Source of the DNA: CAYTED01 sp964537075
Lineage (GTDB): Bacteria > Patescibacteriota > Minisyncoccia > Moranbacterales > UBA1568
Assembly: GCA_964537075.1 (NCBI GenBank)
Contig: CAZIBB010000006.1
Span: 1-30,993 of the forward strand
Direction of reading: 5' to 3'
Length of the DNA: 30,993 nt
Shown piece by piece: positions 14,344 through 22,842 of this stretch; positions within the stretch are counted from its first letter, which is position 1, and each line of letters begins with the position of its first letter. Made by a program: the position numbers and the translations under genes. The notes beneath the pieces were generated by a model. The model saw only the letters and a list, made by a program, of their open reading frames with translations. It searched no databases and was not told the DNA's origin.

Positions 14344-14516
14344 AAAGCACAAAAAGGAAAAGCACAAAACTCAAATCACAAAAGCCAAACAAAACACAAC
14401 CACCAAAAATCAAAACACGAACATGTTTATACTTGTGCTTTGAGAATTGTGCTTTTCCTGCCTGCCTGCCGGTAGGCAGGGTCTTTGTGTTCTGTGATTT
14501 GTGCTTTTCTGGATAT
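14344..14516. repeat. Heptad-type AAAGCACAAA / TTTGTGCTTT palindrome with a CCTGCC...GGCAGG core
   Basis: The left arm from 14359 reads in 7-base units: AAAGCAC, AAAACTC, AAATCAC, AAAAGCC and so on. The right arm gives the complementary CTTTGTG, TTCTGTG and ATTTGTG. AGGAAAAGCACAA (14355-14367) is the exact inverse of 14447-14459. A GC-rich CCTGCCTGCCGGTAGGCAGG palindrome sits at 14461-14480. CTCAAATCACAAAAGCC (14370-14386) recurs identically at 22700-22716. Confidence 0.75.
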
Positions 14517-14536
14517 TCGAGACAAAGAGGGCTTCC

Positions 14537-14545
14537 TGGTATACT
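14537..14545 (+). promoter_or_regulatory. Extended -10 promoter for the surface-glycan operon
   Basis: TGGTATACT is a TGnTATAAT-type extended -10 with one mismatch. A weak -35 (TTCGAG) lies 18 bases upstream. It is 34 bases before the flippase ATG at 14579, right after the repeat palindrome. Confidence 0.55.
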
Positions 14546-14578
14546 GAAAGGGAACAGGTATCATTTTTTACTTTGCAT

Positions 14579-16048
14579 ATGGCACTGGCACAAAAAATCG
14601 CGTATAACGTGGTGATCGTTTCCGTTCTCAAGGTGTTTTCAACAGTATTTCTTTCCCTTTTCTCCATCAAGCTGATCACCGGGTATCTCGGACAGGAGGG
14701 ATTCGGGCATTATGCGGTCGTACTCGCCTTCTTCGCTTTCTTTTCAGCGATTGCCGACCTCGGCATCGGAATGATTACGGTGAGGGAGATTTCCCGTGAG
14801 CATGCCGATGAAAAGCGCATTTTGGGAAACGTTTTTTCTCTCCGCCTCCTCTCTTCAGTTGGAATTTTCCTCCTCTCCCCGTTGCTTATTTTTTTCTTCC
14901 AGTATCCTGCCGAGCTGAAGGAAGGCATTCTTATCGCCGCATTTGCCATCATCTTTTCGACGATGTCACTCGTGCTCAATGGTATTTTTCAAAAGCGCGT
15001 GGCGATGCATCAAGTCGCGATGATTGAATTCATCGGAAAGATGCTCCAGGTCGCTTTTATTGCCTTTGCCGTCGCTTCGGACTGGGGATTCCTTTCCATC
15101 GTGTCAGCCATTCTCGTTTCCATGAGCTTCAATGCGGTGACGGTGTTTCTCATGAGCCGTCGGCATATTAAATTTCCGCTCCGCTCCGAAAAAGAATATT
15201 GGAAGGGATTCCTTCGCGAGTCGTATCCGATGGGCGTGACGGCCATTATCACCTTCCTGTATTTCAAGCTCGATACGATACTTCTTTCCATACTTCGCCC
15301 GGCAGCGGATGTAGGCATCTATAATGTCGCGTATAAGATTATGGAAAATCTTATTTTTTTCCCTGCCATGCTTGCCGGCCTCATCATCCCGCTCCTTTCG
15401 AAATATCTGCTTTCCGATCGGAAAAAATTTGATATGACAGCGTCGAAAACGTTCAAAGTTTTTTTTGTTATCGTTTTGCCTATAATTGTCGGAACGCTGT
15501 TTCTCGCCCAGGATATCATTCTTATCGTCTCCGGTCCCGAATTTCTCGCATCAGCTGGTGTTCTTCGAATACTCATTTTCTCGCTCGCCTTTATTTTTTT
15601 CGGCCATTTTTTCAATATGATACTTTTGGTCGCTAATGCGCAGAAAAAGCTTATGTGGGCGCTTTCTTCGGCAGCCGTGTTTAATATCACCGCCAATCTT
15701 CTCCTTATCCCCCGGCTTTCGTATACGGGATCAGCTATCGCTTCGGCATTGACGGAAATGTTCGTGGTCATGGTAACCTCCATTATTGTTTTCCGATCTA
15801 TCGGATATAGACCATCCTTTCATGGGCTGTGGGCTGTGGTTGCTTCGGCCTTTGGCATGGCTGTTTTTCTCTTCTTTCTCTATGGGAAAGCACCTTTCCT
15901 CCTCCTTGGTTTCGGCTCGATTGGTATTTACGGAATATGCCTGTGGGCGTTCAAAGGAGTAACGAAAGAAGAGATAAATATTATCCTTTCAGGGAGAAAA
16001 CTTTCCCATGAGTCTCAAATAGCTGAGCATACGGAAACCATTGTGTAG
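14579..16048 (+). CDS. Polysaccharide flippase (Wzx / RfbX-like, MOP superfamily)
   Basis: The 489-residue protein has about 12 to 14 membrane helices. It opens with MALAQKIAYNVVIVSVLKVF and LITGYLGQEGFGHYAVVLAF, the usual N-terminal signature of O-antigen and teichoic-acid flippases, followed by the DLGIGMITVREIS motif. These proteins move undecaprenyl-linked glycans across the membrane. I chose ATG 14579 because upstream codons read through the repeat palindrome and the promoter. It is the first gene of a compact operon with two glycosyltransferases and two ligase-type proteins, which fits a glycan export role. Which glycan is moved cannot be told from the sequence. Confidence 0.9.
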   Translation: MALAQKIAYNVVIVSVLKVFSTVFLSLFSIKLITGYLGQEGFGHYAVVLAFFAFFSAIADLGIGMITVREISREHADEKRILGNVFSLRLLSSVGIFLLSPLLIFFFQYPAELKEGILIAAFAIIFSTMSLVLNGIFQKRVAMHQVAMIEFIGKMLQVAFIAFAVASDWGFLSIVSAILVSMSFNAVTVFLMSRRHIKFPLRSEKEYWKGFLRESYPMGVTAIITFLYFKLDTILLSILRPAADVGIYNVAYKIMENLIFFPAMLAGLIIPLLSKYLLSDRKKFDMTASKTFKVFFVIVLPIIVGTLFLAQDIILIVSGPEFLASAGVLRILIFSLAFIFFGHFFNMILLVANAQKKLMWALSSAAVFNITANLLLIPRLSYTGSAIASALTEMFVVMVTSIIVFRSIGYRPSFHGLWAVVASAFGMAVFLFFLYGKAPFLLLGFGSIGIYGICLWAFKGVTKEEINIILSGRKLSHESQIAEHTETIV

Positions 16049-16073
16049 TTTTTCGGTTTTGACTTTTGGCATC

Positions 16074-16937
16074 ATGAAGAACTATCCTCTCGTCGCTATC
16101 GTGGTCTTGAATTATAACGGGAGGGAGTGTCTCCCCCGGGCTTTGCAGTCTTTGCAAAACCTCGAGTATGAACGGAAGAAAGTAATTATCGTGGATAATG
16201 ATTCGCGTGACGACTCTTTCATACGGGCGAAAGAGTATTTCCCGCAGGGGATTTTTCTTCAGAATGAGGCTAATCTCGGATTCGCGGGCGGTATGAATAT
16301 CGGTATCCGTGAAGCATTTCGCCTCGGAGCCGAGTATGTCTGGCTCTTCAACAATGACGCCGAAACGGAGGTGCATACGCTTGCTAGGATGATTGATTTT
16401 TGCGAACGGCATGAGAATGTGGGGGCGGTCAGTCCGATTATTTCGGATAATCAGGGGAGGGAATGGTTTGTTTCCGGGGAAATATCCTATATCTCCATGC
16501 GCGCCCGCCATGGCCGTAAGAAAGATGAAAAACAGCCGTATGAGAGCGAATACTTATCAGGATGCGCTGTGCTCATCCGCCGTTCCGCACTGGAGGCGGC
16601 GGGGCTTTTAGATGAACGGTATTTCCTCTACTATGAGGATGCCGACCTCTCCCTGCGGATACGGCTGGCTGGGATGAAACTCTTCGTCATTCCTTCCGCT
16701 CGTATAACGCATGGAGAACAGAGCGAGGCGCAGAGGAAGGAAAAGATATACCACCTGGTGTATTCCGGACTCATTTTCTTCCATGATCATACCTCGGTCT
16801 TCCTCCGCCCTTGGGTGTCAGCCTATGAGCTTCTCCGGCGCGTGAAGAATCGTATCGACATTTTCCTCCATCGGCCAAATTCGGCAATCGTGTATCAAGC
16901 ATACCAAGACTATGATCGAACCCATCAATCACGATAA
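16074..16937 (+). CDS. GT2 family glycosyltransferase (rhamnosyltransferase-like)
   Basis: The 287-residue protein has a GT-A fold nucleotide-sugar domain. The start is IVVLNYNGRECLPRALQSL, then VIIVDNDSRDDS, NLGFAGGMNIGI and WLFNNDAETE (the metal-binding DxD-like site). SGCAVLIRRSALEAAGLLDERYFLYYEDADLSLRIRLAG follows in the acceptor half; ED in YYEDADL is the probable catalytic base region. It belongs with WbbL/RfbF-type rhamnosyl- or glycosyltransferases that build lipid-linked surface glycans at the inner membrane face. ATG 16074 gives the normal N-terminus; an earlier in-frame start at 16041 adds only an unusual leader. Its last 26 bases overlap the next gene. Confidence 0.88.
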   Translation: MKNYPLVAIVVLNYNGRECLPRALQSLQNLEYERKKVIIVDNDSRDDSFIRAKEYFPQGIFLQNEANLGFAGGMNIGIREAFRLGAEYVWLFNNDAETEVHTLARMIDFCERHENVGAVSPIISDNQGREWFVSGEISYISMRARHGRKKDEKQPYESEYLSGCAVLIRRSALEAAGLLDERYFLYYEDADLSLRIRLAGMKLFVIPSARITHGEQSEAQRKEKIYHLVYSGLIFFHDHTSVFLRPWVSAYELLRRVKNRIDIFLHRPNSAIVYQAYQDYDRTHQSR

Positions 16938-17703
16938 GGAACTCTCGCTGATTTTCGTGAATTACCGGAGTATTTTGCATCTTTCCCTGGCGTTAGAGTC
17001 GCTTCAGCAGGATATGTTTTTCCGGCAACATACCGAGGTGATCGTCGTCAATCAGGACATCGATGAGCAAACCGCGGCAAGAAAGCTTTCGGAACAGCGT
17101 GGATTTCGCTTGATCGATCGGGAAAATCTCGGCTTCGCTTCGGGTGCGAATGAGGGCGCCTCTGTCTCTACGGGAACCTATCTCGCCTTTCTGAATCCGG
17201 ACATACGACAATATTCAGGGAGCCTCCGGGAAGGAGTTCTGGCGCTTCGAAAGGATACGCGCCTCGGCGTAGTGGGAGCGACGCTTCTGAATAAGGAAAA
17301 TACTCCGGAAAAATGGAGCAAAGGACGGTTTATCACGCTTTTTCGTCTCATAGGAAACAATATTTTTCCTGCGATACATCGTGCCAGGGGGAGAAAAGTG
17401 GATTGGGTCAGCGGTGGCGCTCTTTTTATAAAAAAAGAACGGTTTCAGTCCCTTGGTGGCTTCGATGAAGATTTCTTCCTGTATTTTGAGGATATGGATC
17501 TCTGTCAGCGTGCAAAAAAAGATGGATTTCATACGGAATCCATCGATACCATCAGGTTTTCTCATCAGGGAGGACAGAGCTTCTCATCGAAACAGGTGCA
17601 GAAAAAGCATTATTTCGATTCTCAGCGCCGGTATTTTCGGAAGCATCGTCCGCGATGGGAGCAGACACTTCTTTCTGTTTTTCAGAATATAAAGATATGG
17701 TAG
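16912..17703 (+). CDS. GT2 family glycosyltransferase, second copy
   Basis: The 263-residue protein has the same fold as its neighbour: LSLIFVNYRSILHLSLALESL, EVIVVNQDID, NLGFASGANEG, YLAFLNPDI (DxD-like position is NPD), and VSGGALFIKKERFQSLGGFDEDFFLYFEDMDLCQRAKKDG. It resembles the preceding enzyme only in the shared family motifs, so it is a paralogue with a probably different donor or acceptor. The start at 16912 lies inside the end of the previous gene, and its stop overlaps the next start at 17697, so translation is probably coupled through the operon. Confidence 0.87.
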   Translation: MIEPINHDKELSLIFVNYRSILHLSLALESLQQDMFFRQHTEVIVVNQDIDEQTAARKLSEQRGFRLIDRENLGFASGANEGASVSTGTYLAFLNPDIRQYSGSLREGVLALRKDTRLGVVGATLLNKENTPEKWSKGRFITLFRLIGNNIFPAIHRARGRKVDWVSGGALFIKKERFQSLGGFDEDFFLYFEDMDLCQRAKKDGFHTESIDTIRFSHQGGQSFSSKQVQKKHYFDSQRRYFRKHRPRWEQTLLSVFQNIKIW

Positions 17704-18995
17704 AAAAAGCACTTTTTCTTTTTTTTCTTCTGCTTCCATTTCAGTTTGCCCTGAATCCAGTGGAAGGAGTTGATTTGGCGATAGCGCGGGTGGTGGCAAT
17801 CGGTATCGCGGGACTCTTCTTATTGGAACGGCTTCACTCAGGTTCCTGGAAAATTCCCCGAAGCGGTGCGCTTTTCGCGATGATGGGATTTTTCCTTCTG
17901 GCAGCGCTTTCCTTCTCCTGGTCGATCGAACCAGCGTGGTCCGTGAGGAAGTTTTTCTTCTTGCTTTCCTTTCTTCCCCTTTGGTTTGTGATTGTGGACA
18001 CCCTCTATCGCGGGGGGGAGCGATCGGCGATATTCCTCTCCCAAGGATTTTTTTTCGGTGCCGTGTCTATGGCGATAATAGCCCTCCTGCAGTTTTTTTC
18101 CCAATTCATCTTTTCTTTCGCTCGAGTGGTATCGTTCTTCATGACCGAGATTTACCCTATTTTCCTCGGAGGGACATTTTCGCAGTCAGTCGCGATATAC
18201 CCTAGCCTGCTCGTGAATATCGGTGGAGAAACGATTTTACGGGCTACAGGGGCATTTCCTGATCCCCATGTTGCCGCATTTTACTTTGGGATGGCTGTCC
18301 CATTCGGACTCTGGCTCGGTCTGCTCGTGAGGAAGGAAAAGAGAGTCCTGTTTCTTTCTGGCACAGCCATACTCCTTCTCGCCGATCTCTGCACGTTTTC
18401 TCGCGGCGGGTACATGGGATTACTCGCTCTGGCAGGGTTTTTTACGGCATTCATGTTGTATCATTATCGTAAGGAGGTGAATATCGCATGGAAAAAAAAT
18501 ATTTTCTTTGGAATAATAGTCGTTTTTGTTTTTGGCATAATAGTACCACCGGCGAGGGAGCGGCTTATCGATACGTTTTCTCTCACCGAGGGGTCGAATC
18601 GTGCGAGAATAATACTATGGCAGGAGGCGGGTGAGCATATCGCGAACCGACCATGGCTCGGCTACGGGCTGGGGAATTATCCGCTTGCCGTGAAACCATC
18701 GGCTGACTATCGTGAACCGATTTATATTCATAATACCTATCTCGATATATGGGCGGAACTGGGGATCGTAGGCTTCGTTTTTTTCCTTCTCGTTTTTTTC
18801 CTTCCGGTCGGCATTTTCTTTTTCCGCGGAAGTTTTTCAAGCATAGCTTTTCCTGCTTTCCTCGCGATGACTCTTTTTCTCGGGCACTCGATATTTGAAA
18901 ATGTCATTTTTTCCGTACATATTATCCCAATACTCCTTTTTCTTATAACGATACTCTCGTGGCATAATGAAAGAGTATGGAAACAAAATATTTGA
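17697..18995 (+). CDS. O-antigen ligase/polymerase-type membrane protein (Wzy_C family)
   Basis: The 432-residue product has about 11 or 12 hydrophobic helices and a larger extracytoplasmic loop. The Wzy_C signature is seen in that loop and after it: RARIILWQEAGEHIANRPWLG, GLGNYP and HNTYLDIWAELGIVGFVFF. Proteins of this family either polymerise glycan repeat units or attach a finished glycan to a lipid or protein. I chose ATG 17697, which overlaps the preceding stop by seven bases; upstream codons only read through the previous gene. A second, different Wzy_C protein follows directly. Confidence 0.85.
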   Translation: MVEKALFLFFLLLPFQFALNPVEGVDLAIARVVAIGIAGLFLLERLHSGSWKIPRSGALFAMMGFFLLAALSFSWSIEPAWSVRKFFFLLSFLPLWFVIVDTLYRGGERSAIFLSQGFFFGAVSMAIIALLQFFSQFIFSFARVVSFFMTEIYPIFLGGTFSQSVAIYPSLLVNIGGETILRATGAFPDPHVAAFYFGMAVPFGLWLGLLVRKEKRVLFLSGTAILLLADLCTFSRGGYMGLLALAGFFTAFMLYHYRKEVNIAWKKNIFFGIIVVFVFGIIVPPARERLIDTFSLTEGSNRARIILWQEAGEHIANRPWLGYGLGNYPLAVKPSADYREPIYIHNTYLDIWAELGIVGFVFFLLVFFLPVGIFFFRGSFSSIAFPAFLAMTLFLGHSIFENVIFSVHIIPILLFLITILSWHNERVWKQNI

Positions 18996-20206
18996 AAAAA
19001 CTGTTTGCCTATTTTCTGATCATCGTTCCATTGACGGTGGTTTTTGCTCAGGGAAAATTGGTGTTGTTTGGAATTCCATGGTATGTTCCGGAAATTCTTA
19101 TTATGAGCGCCTTCGGCGCCCTCCTTTTTTTTGAGAGAATGTTTTTTCTTCGCTGGAGAAGAGGTATTTTTTTCTTCGCTCTCGCTCTGATGATGGGAGG
19201 ATTGCTCCTCGCGACGATATCGAATGATATTTCTTTGCATGGGTATGGCCGTATGAAAAGCTGGTTCTTCTTTCCTCTCCTGTATGGATGTATGCTTTCT
19301 TTCGCCCTGCAGAAGAAGATGATTTCACTTCAGGGTATACTCTGGAGCATGTTTGCGGGAGGTATAGTGATAGGCTTTTCCACGCTCCTCAGTATTGTTT
19401 CGGGAGGGGGATTTTCCTATGACCATCGACTTCATGGATTCTTTTCTTCTCCGAATCACCTCGCCATGCTCCTCGGAACCGCCCTCCTGAGCGGGATTTT
19501 CTTGGTCGTTTCTCTTTGGGAAAAACAAGGAAAAGAAAAGGTATATCTTTTTTCCGGTGCAATTTTTCTTCTGGCACTTCTTCTCCTTACCCAATCCTAT
19601 GCCGTCATTTTTTCCCTGATGATAGCGCTTGGACTCCGGCTGTCGGCGTACGGGAAGAATCTTTCTTGGAAGAAAAGCCTGGCGCTGCTCCTTGGAGGAA
19701 TGGTGTGTATCGGAATAGTATTCTCTCTCAACAGTGGCAAGTGGCAAGACATCACAACCGGAAGCGACCGGTCATCGCTCGCTTCACGCACTATGATTTG
19801 GCATGCTGCCCTCCGGATGATTCGTGACCACCCTTTCGTCGGTATCGGACCGGGAAACTTCCAGGAGCAATACTTGGCGTATCAGCAATATTTTCCACCG
19901 TATCTCGAGTGGTCGGCACCGCATCCGCACAATATGTTTCTCGACATCTGGCTTGAGGGAGGGTTGCTCGCCTTTATTGGATTTGTAATGTTTTTTCTTT
20001 CTTGGCTTCTTTCTTCCGCGCGACACTTTTGGCAGAAAAAAAATGAGAGCAGCCTGAAGGTTCTCCCATTCCTTTTCGCCCTCTATTTCTTTGGTATCGG
20101 GATGATCGATGTGCCATTCCTTCGAAATGACCTCGCCTACTTCTTTGTGACGGCTTTCGTCATCAGCAGATATGAGATGACGAGGGACTTTTACAGGGAA
20201 ATCTGA
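18977..20206 (+). CDS. Second O-antigen ligase/polymerase-type membrane protein (Wzy_C family)
   Basis: The 409-residue multi-pass protein starts METKYLKKLFAYFLIIVPL. It carries the family features DHRLHGFFSSPNHLAMLLG in the middle, SRTMIWHAALRMIRDHPFVGIGPGNF in the large loop, and PHPHNMFLDIWLEGGLLAFIGF at the end. It overlaps the preceding gene by 19 bases and is distinct from it in sequence. Two Wzy_C proteins in one small locus suggest one polymerase and one ligase, but the sequence does not tell which is which. Its 3' end overlaps the convergent gene at 20191 by 16 bases. Confidence 0.85.
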   Translation: METKYLKKLFAYFLIIVPLTVVFAQGKLVLFGIPWYVPEILIMSAFGALLFFERMFFLRWRRGIFFFALALMMGGLLLATISNDISLHGYGRMKSWFFFPLLYGCMLSFALQKKMISLQGILWSMFAGGIVIGFSTLLSIVSGGGFSYDHRLHGFFSSPNHLAMLLGTALLSGIFLVVSLWEKQGKEKVYLFSGAIFLLALLLLTQSYAVIFSLMIALGLRLSAYGKNLSWKKSLALLLGGMVCIGIVFSLNSGKWQDITTGSDRSSLASRTMIWHAALRMIRDHPFVGIGPGNFQEQYLAYQQYFPPYLEWSAPHPHNMFLDIWLEGGLLAFIGFVMFFLSWLLSSARHFWQKKNESSLKVLPFLFALYFFGIGMIDVPFLRNDLAYFFVTAFVISRYEMTRDFYREI

Positions 20207-21333
20207 TAGGTCTTCCCATCTCGTCGGTTGAGAAAGTAGAGAATATCTCCTTTTTGGGAAAGAAAGAAACTGGTGCTATCGAACGGAACCCCGATGTCAT
20301 TTCCTTCAATGAGGCGCTCTCGCTTGCCGGTTTCAAAATCAAGCTTCCAAAAGGTATCGGTCGTGAGAAGTTTTTTGGAAAAATAATCATTTGGAAGGAC
20401 AATATTTTCGGGAAGTGACCCGGGAAGGGCGAAATAGATGGTTTTGGCATCAGCGGACCAGATAGCTTTGGAAACGAGGGTGGGGATAAGGAGAGGGGTA
20501 AGCTCACCGCCATTTTTATTGATAGTAGCAAGAGATATTTGGGAAGTCCCCTTTTCCTTGAGAAAACTGACGAGTACTTTTTCGCCATCGGGAGACCAGA
20601 GATAGTCGCCACCGAAATGATCGGAGAGAAGAGTCCGCATATTCGTTCCGGAAAACGAAGCGGCCCGGAAAAAGCTTTTTTCAAGCCCGTTCGGTCGATC
20701 CCAGAAAGAAACATCGGAACTTTTCGGTATCGGCGTGGTGAAGACGTTCCTGATGGGCAGTGCGACGAGTTCCTTCCAGTCGCTTCCGTCCGGATTGGAG
20801 ACATTCACGCTGGCCGTTCCGGATTCGGTGGTGTATTGGTAAAAAATCTTATCGCCCAGATTGGAGAAAGACGGATACTTGAGGTTTTCTTTGAGAGGAA
20901 GTACCTCTCTCGTGGCGAGGGTGACGAGATGCCAGCGAAGCCCGTTGCTTTCCAGAAGCACGAGCGCGCGATTTTTATTGTTCGCCCACACTGCTTCGAC
21001 CGGCGTACCAGGGAGATTATCGATGATGATGCTTGATTCGTGACTTTCCAGGGAAAGCTTTTTGAGTGACCGCCCCTCGGTGGAAAAATATGCAAGTCCA
21101 TTCTCATTGAGTGTCGTCGCCCCGATGTTTTTTTCGTTGATGACCGTTTCGATTTTTGAAATGGGCTCGGACGGAAGTGAGTTATTGGTAAAGCTTGTGT
21201 CAGATGAAGCCATATCTGAAGTATTTCCGGCCTTCGGATCGAGCGGGTTGTTCCGATACGCGAAATGATATACGCCGAAAAAGATGAGCGTGAGGATGAA
21301 GAGCGAGAGCGAAATATAGAAGAATGTTTTCAT
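20191..21333 (-). CDS. Membrane-anchored TolB-like beta-propeller protein
   Basis: The 380-residue protein has an N-terminal membrane anchor (about residues 5-26, FYISLSLFILTLIFFGVYHF) and a Ser/Thr-rich linker. The extracytoplasmic domain has repeated strand patterns typical of TolB/PD40 propellers: YPSFSNLGDKIFYQYTT, GGDYLWSPDGEKVLVSF, AIWSADAKTIYFALPG and FLSQKGDILYFLNRRDG. No enzyme motif is visible. Proteins of this type are widespread in CPR genomes next to pilin and secretion genes, and their role is not known. It follows the pilin-peptidase gene by 18 bases on the same strand, so the two are probably co-transcribed. Confidence 0.75.
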   Translation of the reverse strand: MKTFFYISLSLFILTLIFFGVYHFAYRNNPLDPKAGNTSDMASSDTSFTNNSLPSEPISKIETVINEKNIGATTLNENGLAYFSTEGRSLKKLSLESHESSIIIDNLPGTPVEAVWANNKNRALVLLESNGLRWHLVTLATREVLPLKENLKYPSFSNLGDKIFYQYTTESGTASVNVSNPDGSDWKELVALPIRNVFTTPIPKSSDVSFWDRPNGLEKSFFRAASFSGTNMRTLLSDHFGGDYLWSPDGEKVLVSFLKEKGTSQISLATINKNGGELTPLLIPTLVSKAIWSADAKTIYFALPGSLPENIVLPNDYFSKKLLTTDTFWKLDFETGKRERLIEGNDIGVPFDSTSFFLSQKGDILYFLNRRDGKTYQISL

Positions 21334-21351
21334 GAAGAAACTTACGGATAG

Positions 21352-22626
21352 TTATTTGCAAATAGGGCCAGCAAAGTTCGCATGGAAGTGATTAGCATCC
21401 TCATCCCAATAGTCCGCCCCATTCACGCGATATACGGGTCGCCCTCCGCGCATGCATGCTACTTGTCCAGATTGTTGTAGATAAGCAAGAAGATCAGGCG
21501 TTCGATTGAGGTCAACGACAGAGTTACCTTTTTGATGTGCTGTCTTTTCACCATGGAACCAATATTCTGTTCCACCATTTACCATGACATCACTCTTGCT
21601 ATCATGACATGCCGCACAGGCAGTTTTAAGACTTTTCAATCCATTTACACCAGCGCTTCCAAGCTCGGCAACACTTGTACAAGGAGTTGATTTGTCACCT
21701 TCAGTGATGCAATTGGATTTGTTAAATGATATTCCGGCGTTGTCGAGATCTTTTCGTATAGAAGAGTCGTCTGGCCATGTTGCGCCGGGAGTTTTCGAAG
21801 CGCTAGGTGTGGTAGTGCTACCAGGAGCGCCGGCCGACATCGAAACACTTGGAAGTTTCAGATTGACGAGATCAGGGTTGATGACATAGAGGATGAGATA
21901 GGAGGCGAGCGCGAGGACGAGACCGATCAGAGCATCTTGCATGATGCTTTTCGCCGAACCCATTTTTGAGGTATTGGCAGCGGAGAGCATGTACATGAAG
22001 GCACCAATGAGGAACATGAAGAGTGCACTCAGTCCCACGATCCAGATCGCGAGCTTGTAGATCGCGCTGAGATAGGCCGCGAAACTGAGCTTTGTCGCGT
22101 CAATCCCGGGAATCTTTTCGAGAAGGGTGTAACTGAAGCTGCCGTTACCCGATTGAGCAGAGGCATTCCTCTCGGCTATCGCTTCCGCCTGGATTTTATT
22201 TGCAGGAGCGTTTCGGATTTCGCGCTCCGCTACTGGAAGTAAGGGGGCAATTTTAGCGCCATTATTTGCTGTTTTCCCTTCATATTCACCACCCCTCCAC
22301 CGATTATAAAATGTCACAAACCCCTGAGTATCATCTATAATAACATCACCCGCATCTCCACCGACCACTGCTGAGAGCATTGTTTTACAACAAACTTGTA
22401 AATTTGGCGTATCAAGACACTTCCCTATCGGGGTGAGTATTTCCTCTGAACAAGTTGCGTTTTCTCCGATATTAAGCTCACACCTTCCCCCAATTCCGAC
22501 ACATTCCGATTTTGAAAAATTGAGGTTAAAGGAGCTTATAGCTACTTGTGCATGAGCCTCAAATGAAAAAAGGAATATAAATAAAAGGGAAAGAAAAGAA
22601 AGTTTTATTTTTGAAAAATGCATCAT
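21352..22626 (-). CDS. Type IV secretion-type pilin fused to a peptidase M15-like domain
   Basis: The 424-residue protein begins with a signal peptide (MMHFSKIKLSFLSLLF ... EAHA, cleavage likely before Q27). Next comes a cysteine-rich segment with CVGIGGRCELNI and LQVCCKT. Two hydrophobic helices follow at about 187-250 (LAIWIVGLSALFMFLIGAF and IGLVLALASYLILYV), the VirB2/TrbC-like T4SS pilin pattern (PF18895-type). The last 110 residues have GGTEYWFHGEKTAHQKGNS, VVDLNRT and WDEDANHFHANF, which fit the H, D, HxH zinc ligands of D-Ala-D-Ala carboxypeptidase-like (M15/VanY) domains. CPR genomes commonly have such fusions. A perfect TATAAT lies just upstream. Confidence 0.7.
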   Translation of the reverse strand: MMHFSKIKLSFLSLLFIFLFSFEAHAQVAISSFNLNFSKSECVGIGGRCELNIGENATCSEEILTPIGKCLDTPNLQVCCKTMLSAVVGGDAGDVIIDDTQGFVTFYNRWRGGEYEGKTANNGAKIAPLLPVAEREIRNAPANKIQAEAIAERNASAQSGNGSFSYTLLEKIPGIDATKLSFAAYLSAIYKLAIWIVGLSALFMFLIGAFMYMLSAANTSKMGSAKSIMQDALIGLVLALASYLILYVINPDLVNLKLPSVSMSAGAPGSTTTPSASKTPGATWPDDSSIRKDLDNAGISFNKSNCITEGDKSTPCTSVAELGSAGVNGLKSLKTACAACHDSKSDVMVNGGTEYWFHGEKTAHQKGNSVVDLNRTPDLLAYLQQSGQVACMRGGRPVYRVNGADYWDEDANHFHANFAGPICK

Positions 22627-22640
22627 ATTGTTTTGTATTG

Positions 22641-22646
22641 ATTATA
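22641..22646 (-). promoter_or_regulatory. TATAAT -10 box just upstream of the pilin-peptidase gene
   Basis: On the - strand a perfect TATAAT lies 14 bases before the ATG at 22626. Transcription would start around 22634, leaving a leader of about eight bases. No convincing -35 hexamer or TGn extension is present, so confidence is moderate. Confidence 0.45.
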
Positions 22647-22688
22647 CAACAAAACAAAAATCCAGACGATACTCTCCATGCTGAAGAG

Positions 22689-22840
22689 AAAACACAAAGC
22701 TCAAATCACAAAAGCCCTGCCTACCGGCAGGCAGGAAAACAAAGCACAAAACAAAAAAACACAAACGCCCTGTCTCATTTGTGCTTTGATGAGTGTGTTT
22801 TGTTTGGTCTTTGTGTTTTTTGTACTTTGTGCTTTTTGAA
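22689..22840. repeat. Second AAAGCACAAA / TTTGTGCTTT repeat block with a CCTGCC...GGCAGG core
   Basis: This block between nrdB and the pilin gene shares the 17-mer CTCAAATCACAAAAGCC (22700-22716) with the block at 14344-14516. It carries the palindrome CCTGCCTACCGGCAGGCAGG (22715-22734). AAAGCACAAA at 22741-22750 is inverted at 22788-22797, and the right side is a run of TTTGTG-like words. Confidence 0.75.
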
Positions 22841-22842
22841 TA

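Noticed and set aside
14344..14516. Possible CRISPR array or terminator
   Set aside because: The units are 7 bases long, degenerate and without unique spacers, so it is not CRISPR. The inverted arms are far apart and lack a stem directly followed by a T-run, so a terminator is not supported.
21604..21618. CAACH, a c-type heme motif (CxxCH), in the pilin-peptidase protein
   Set aside because: It lies in the peptidase-like domain where relatives have cysteines that probably form a disulfide. There is a single motif, no distal ligand context and no cytochrome maturation gene nearby.
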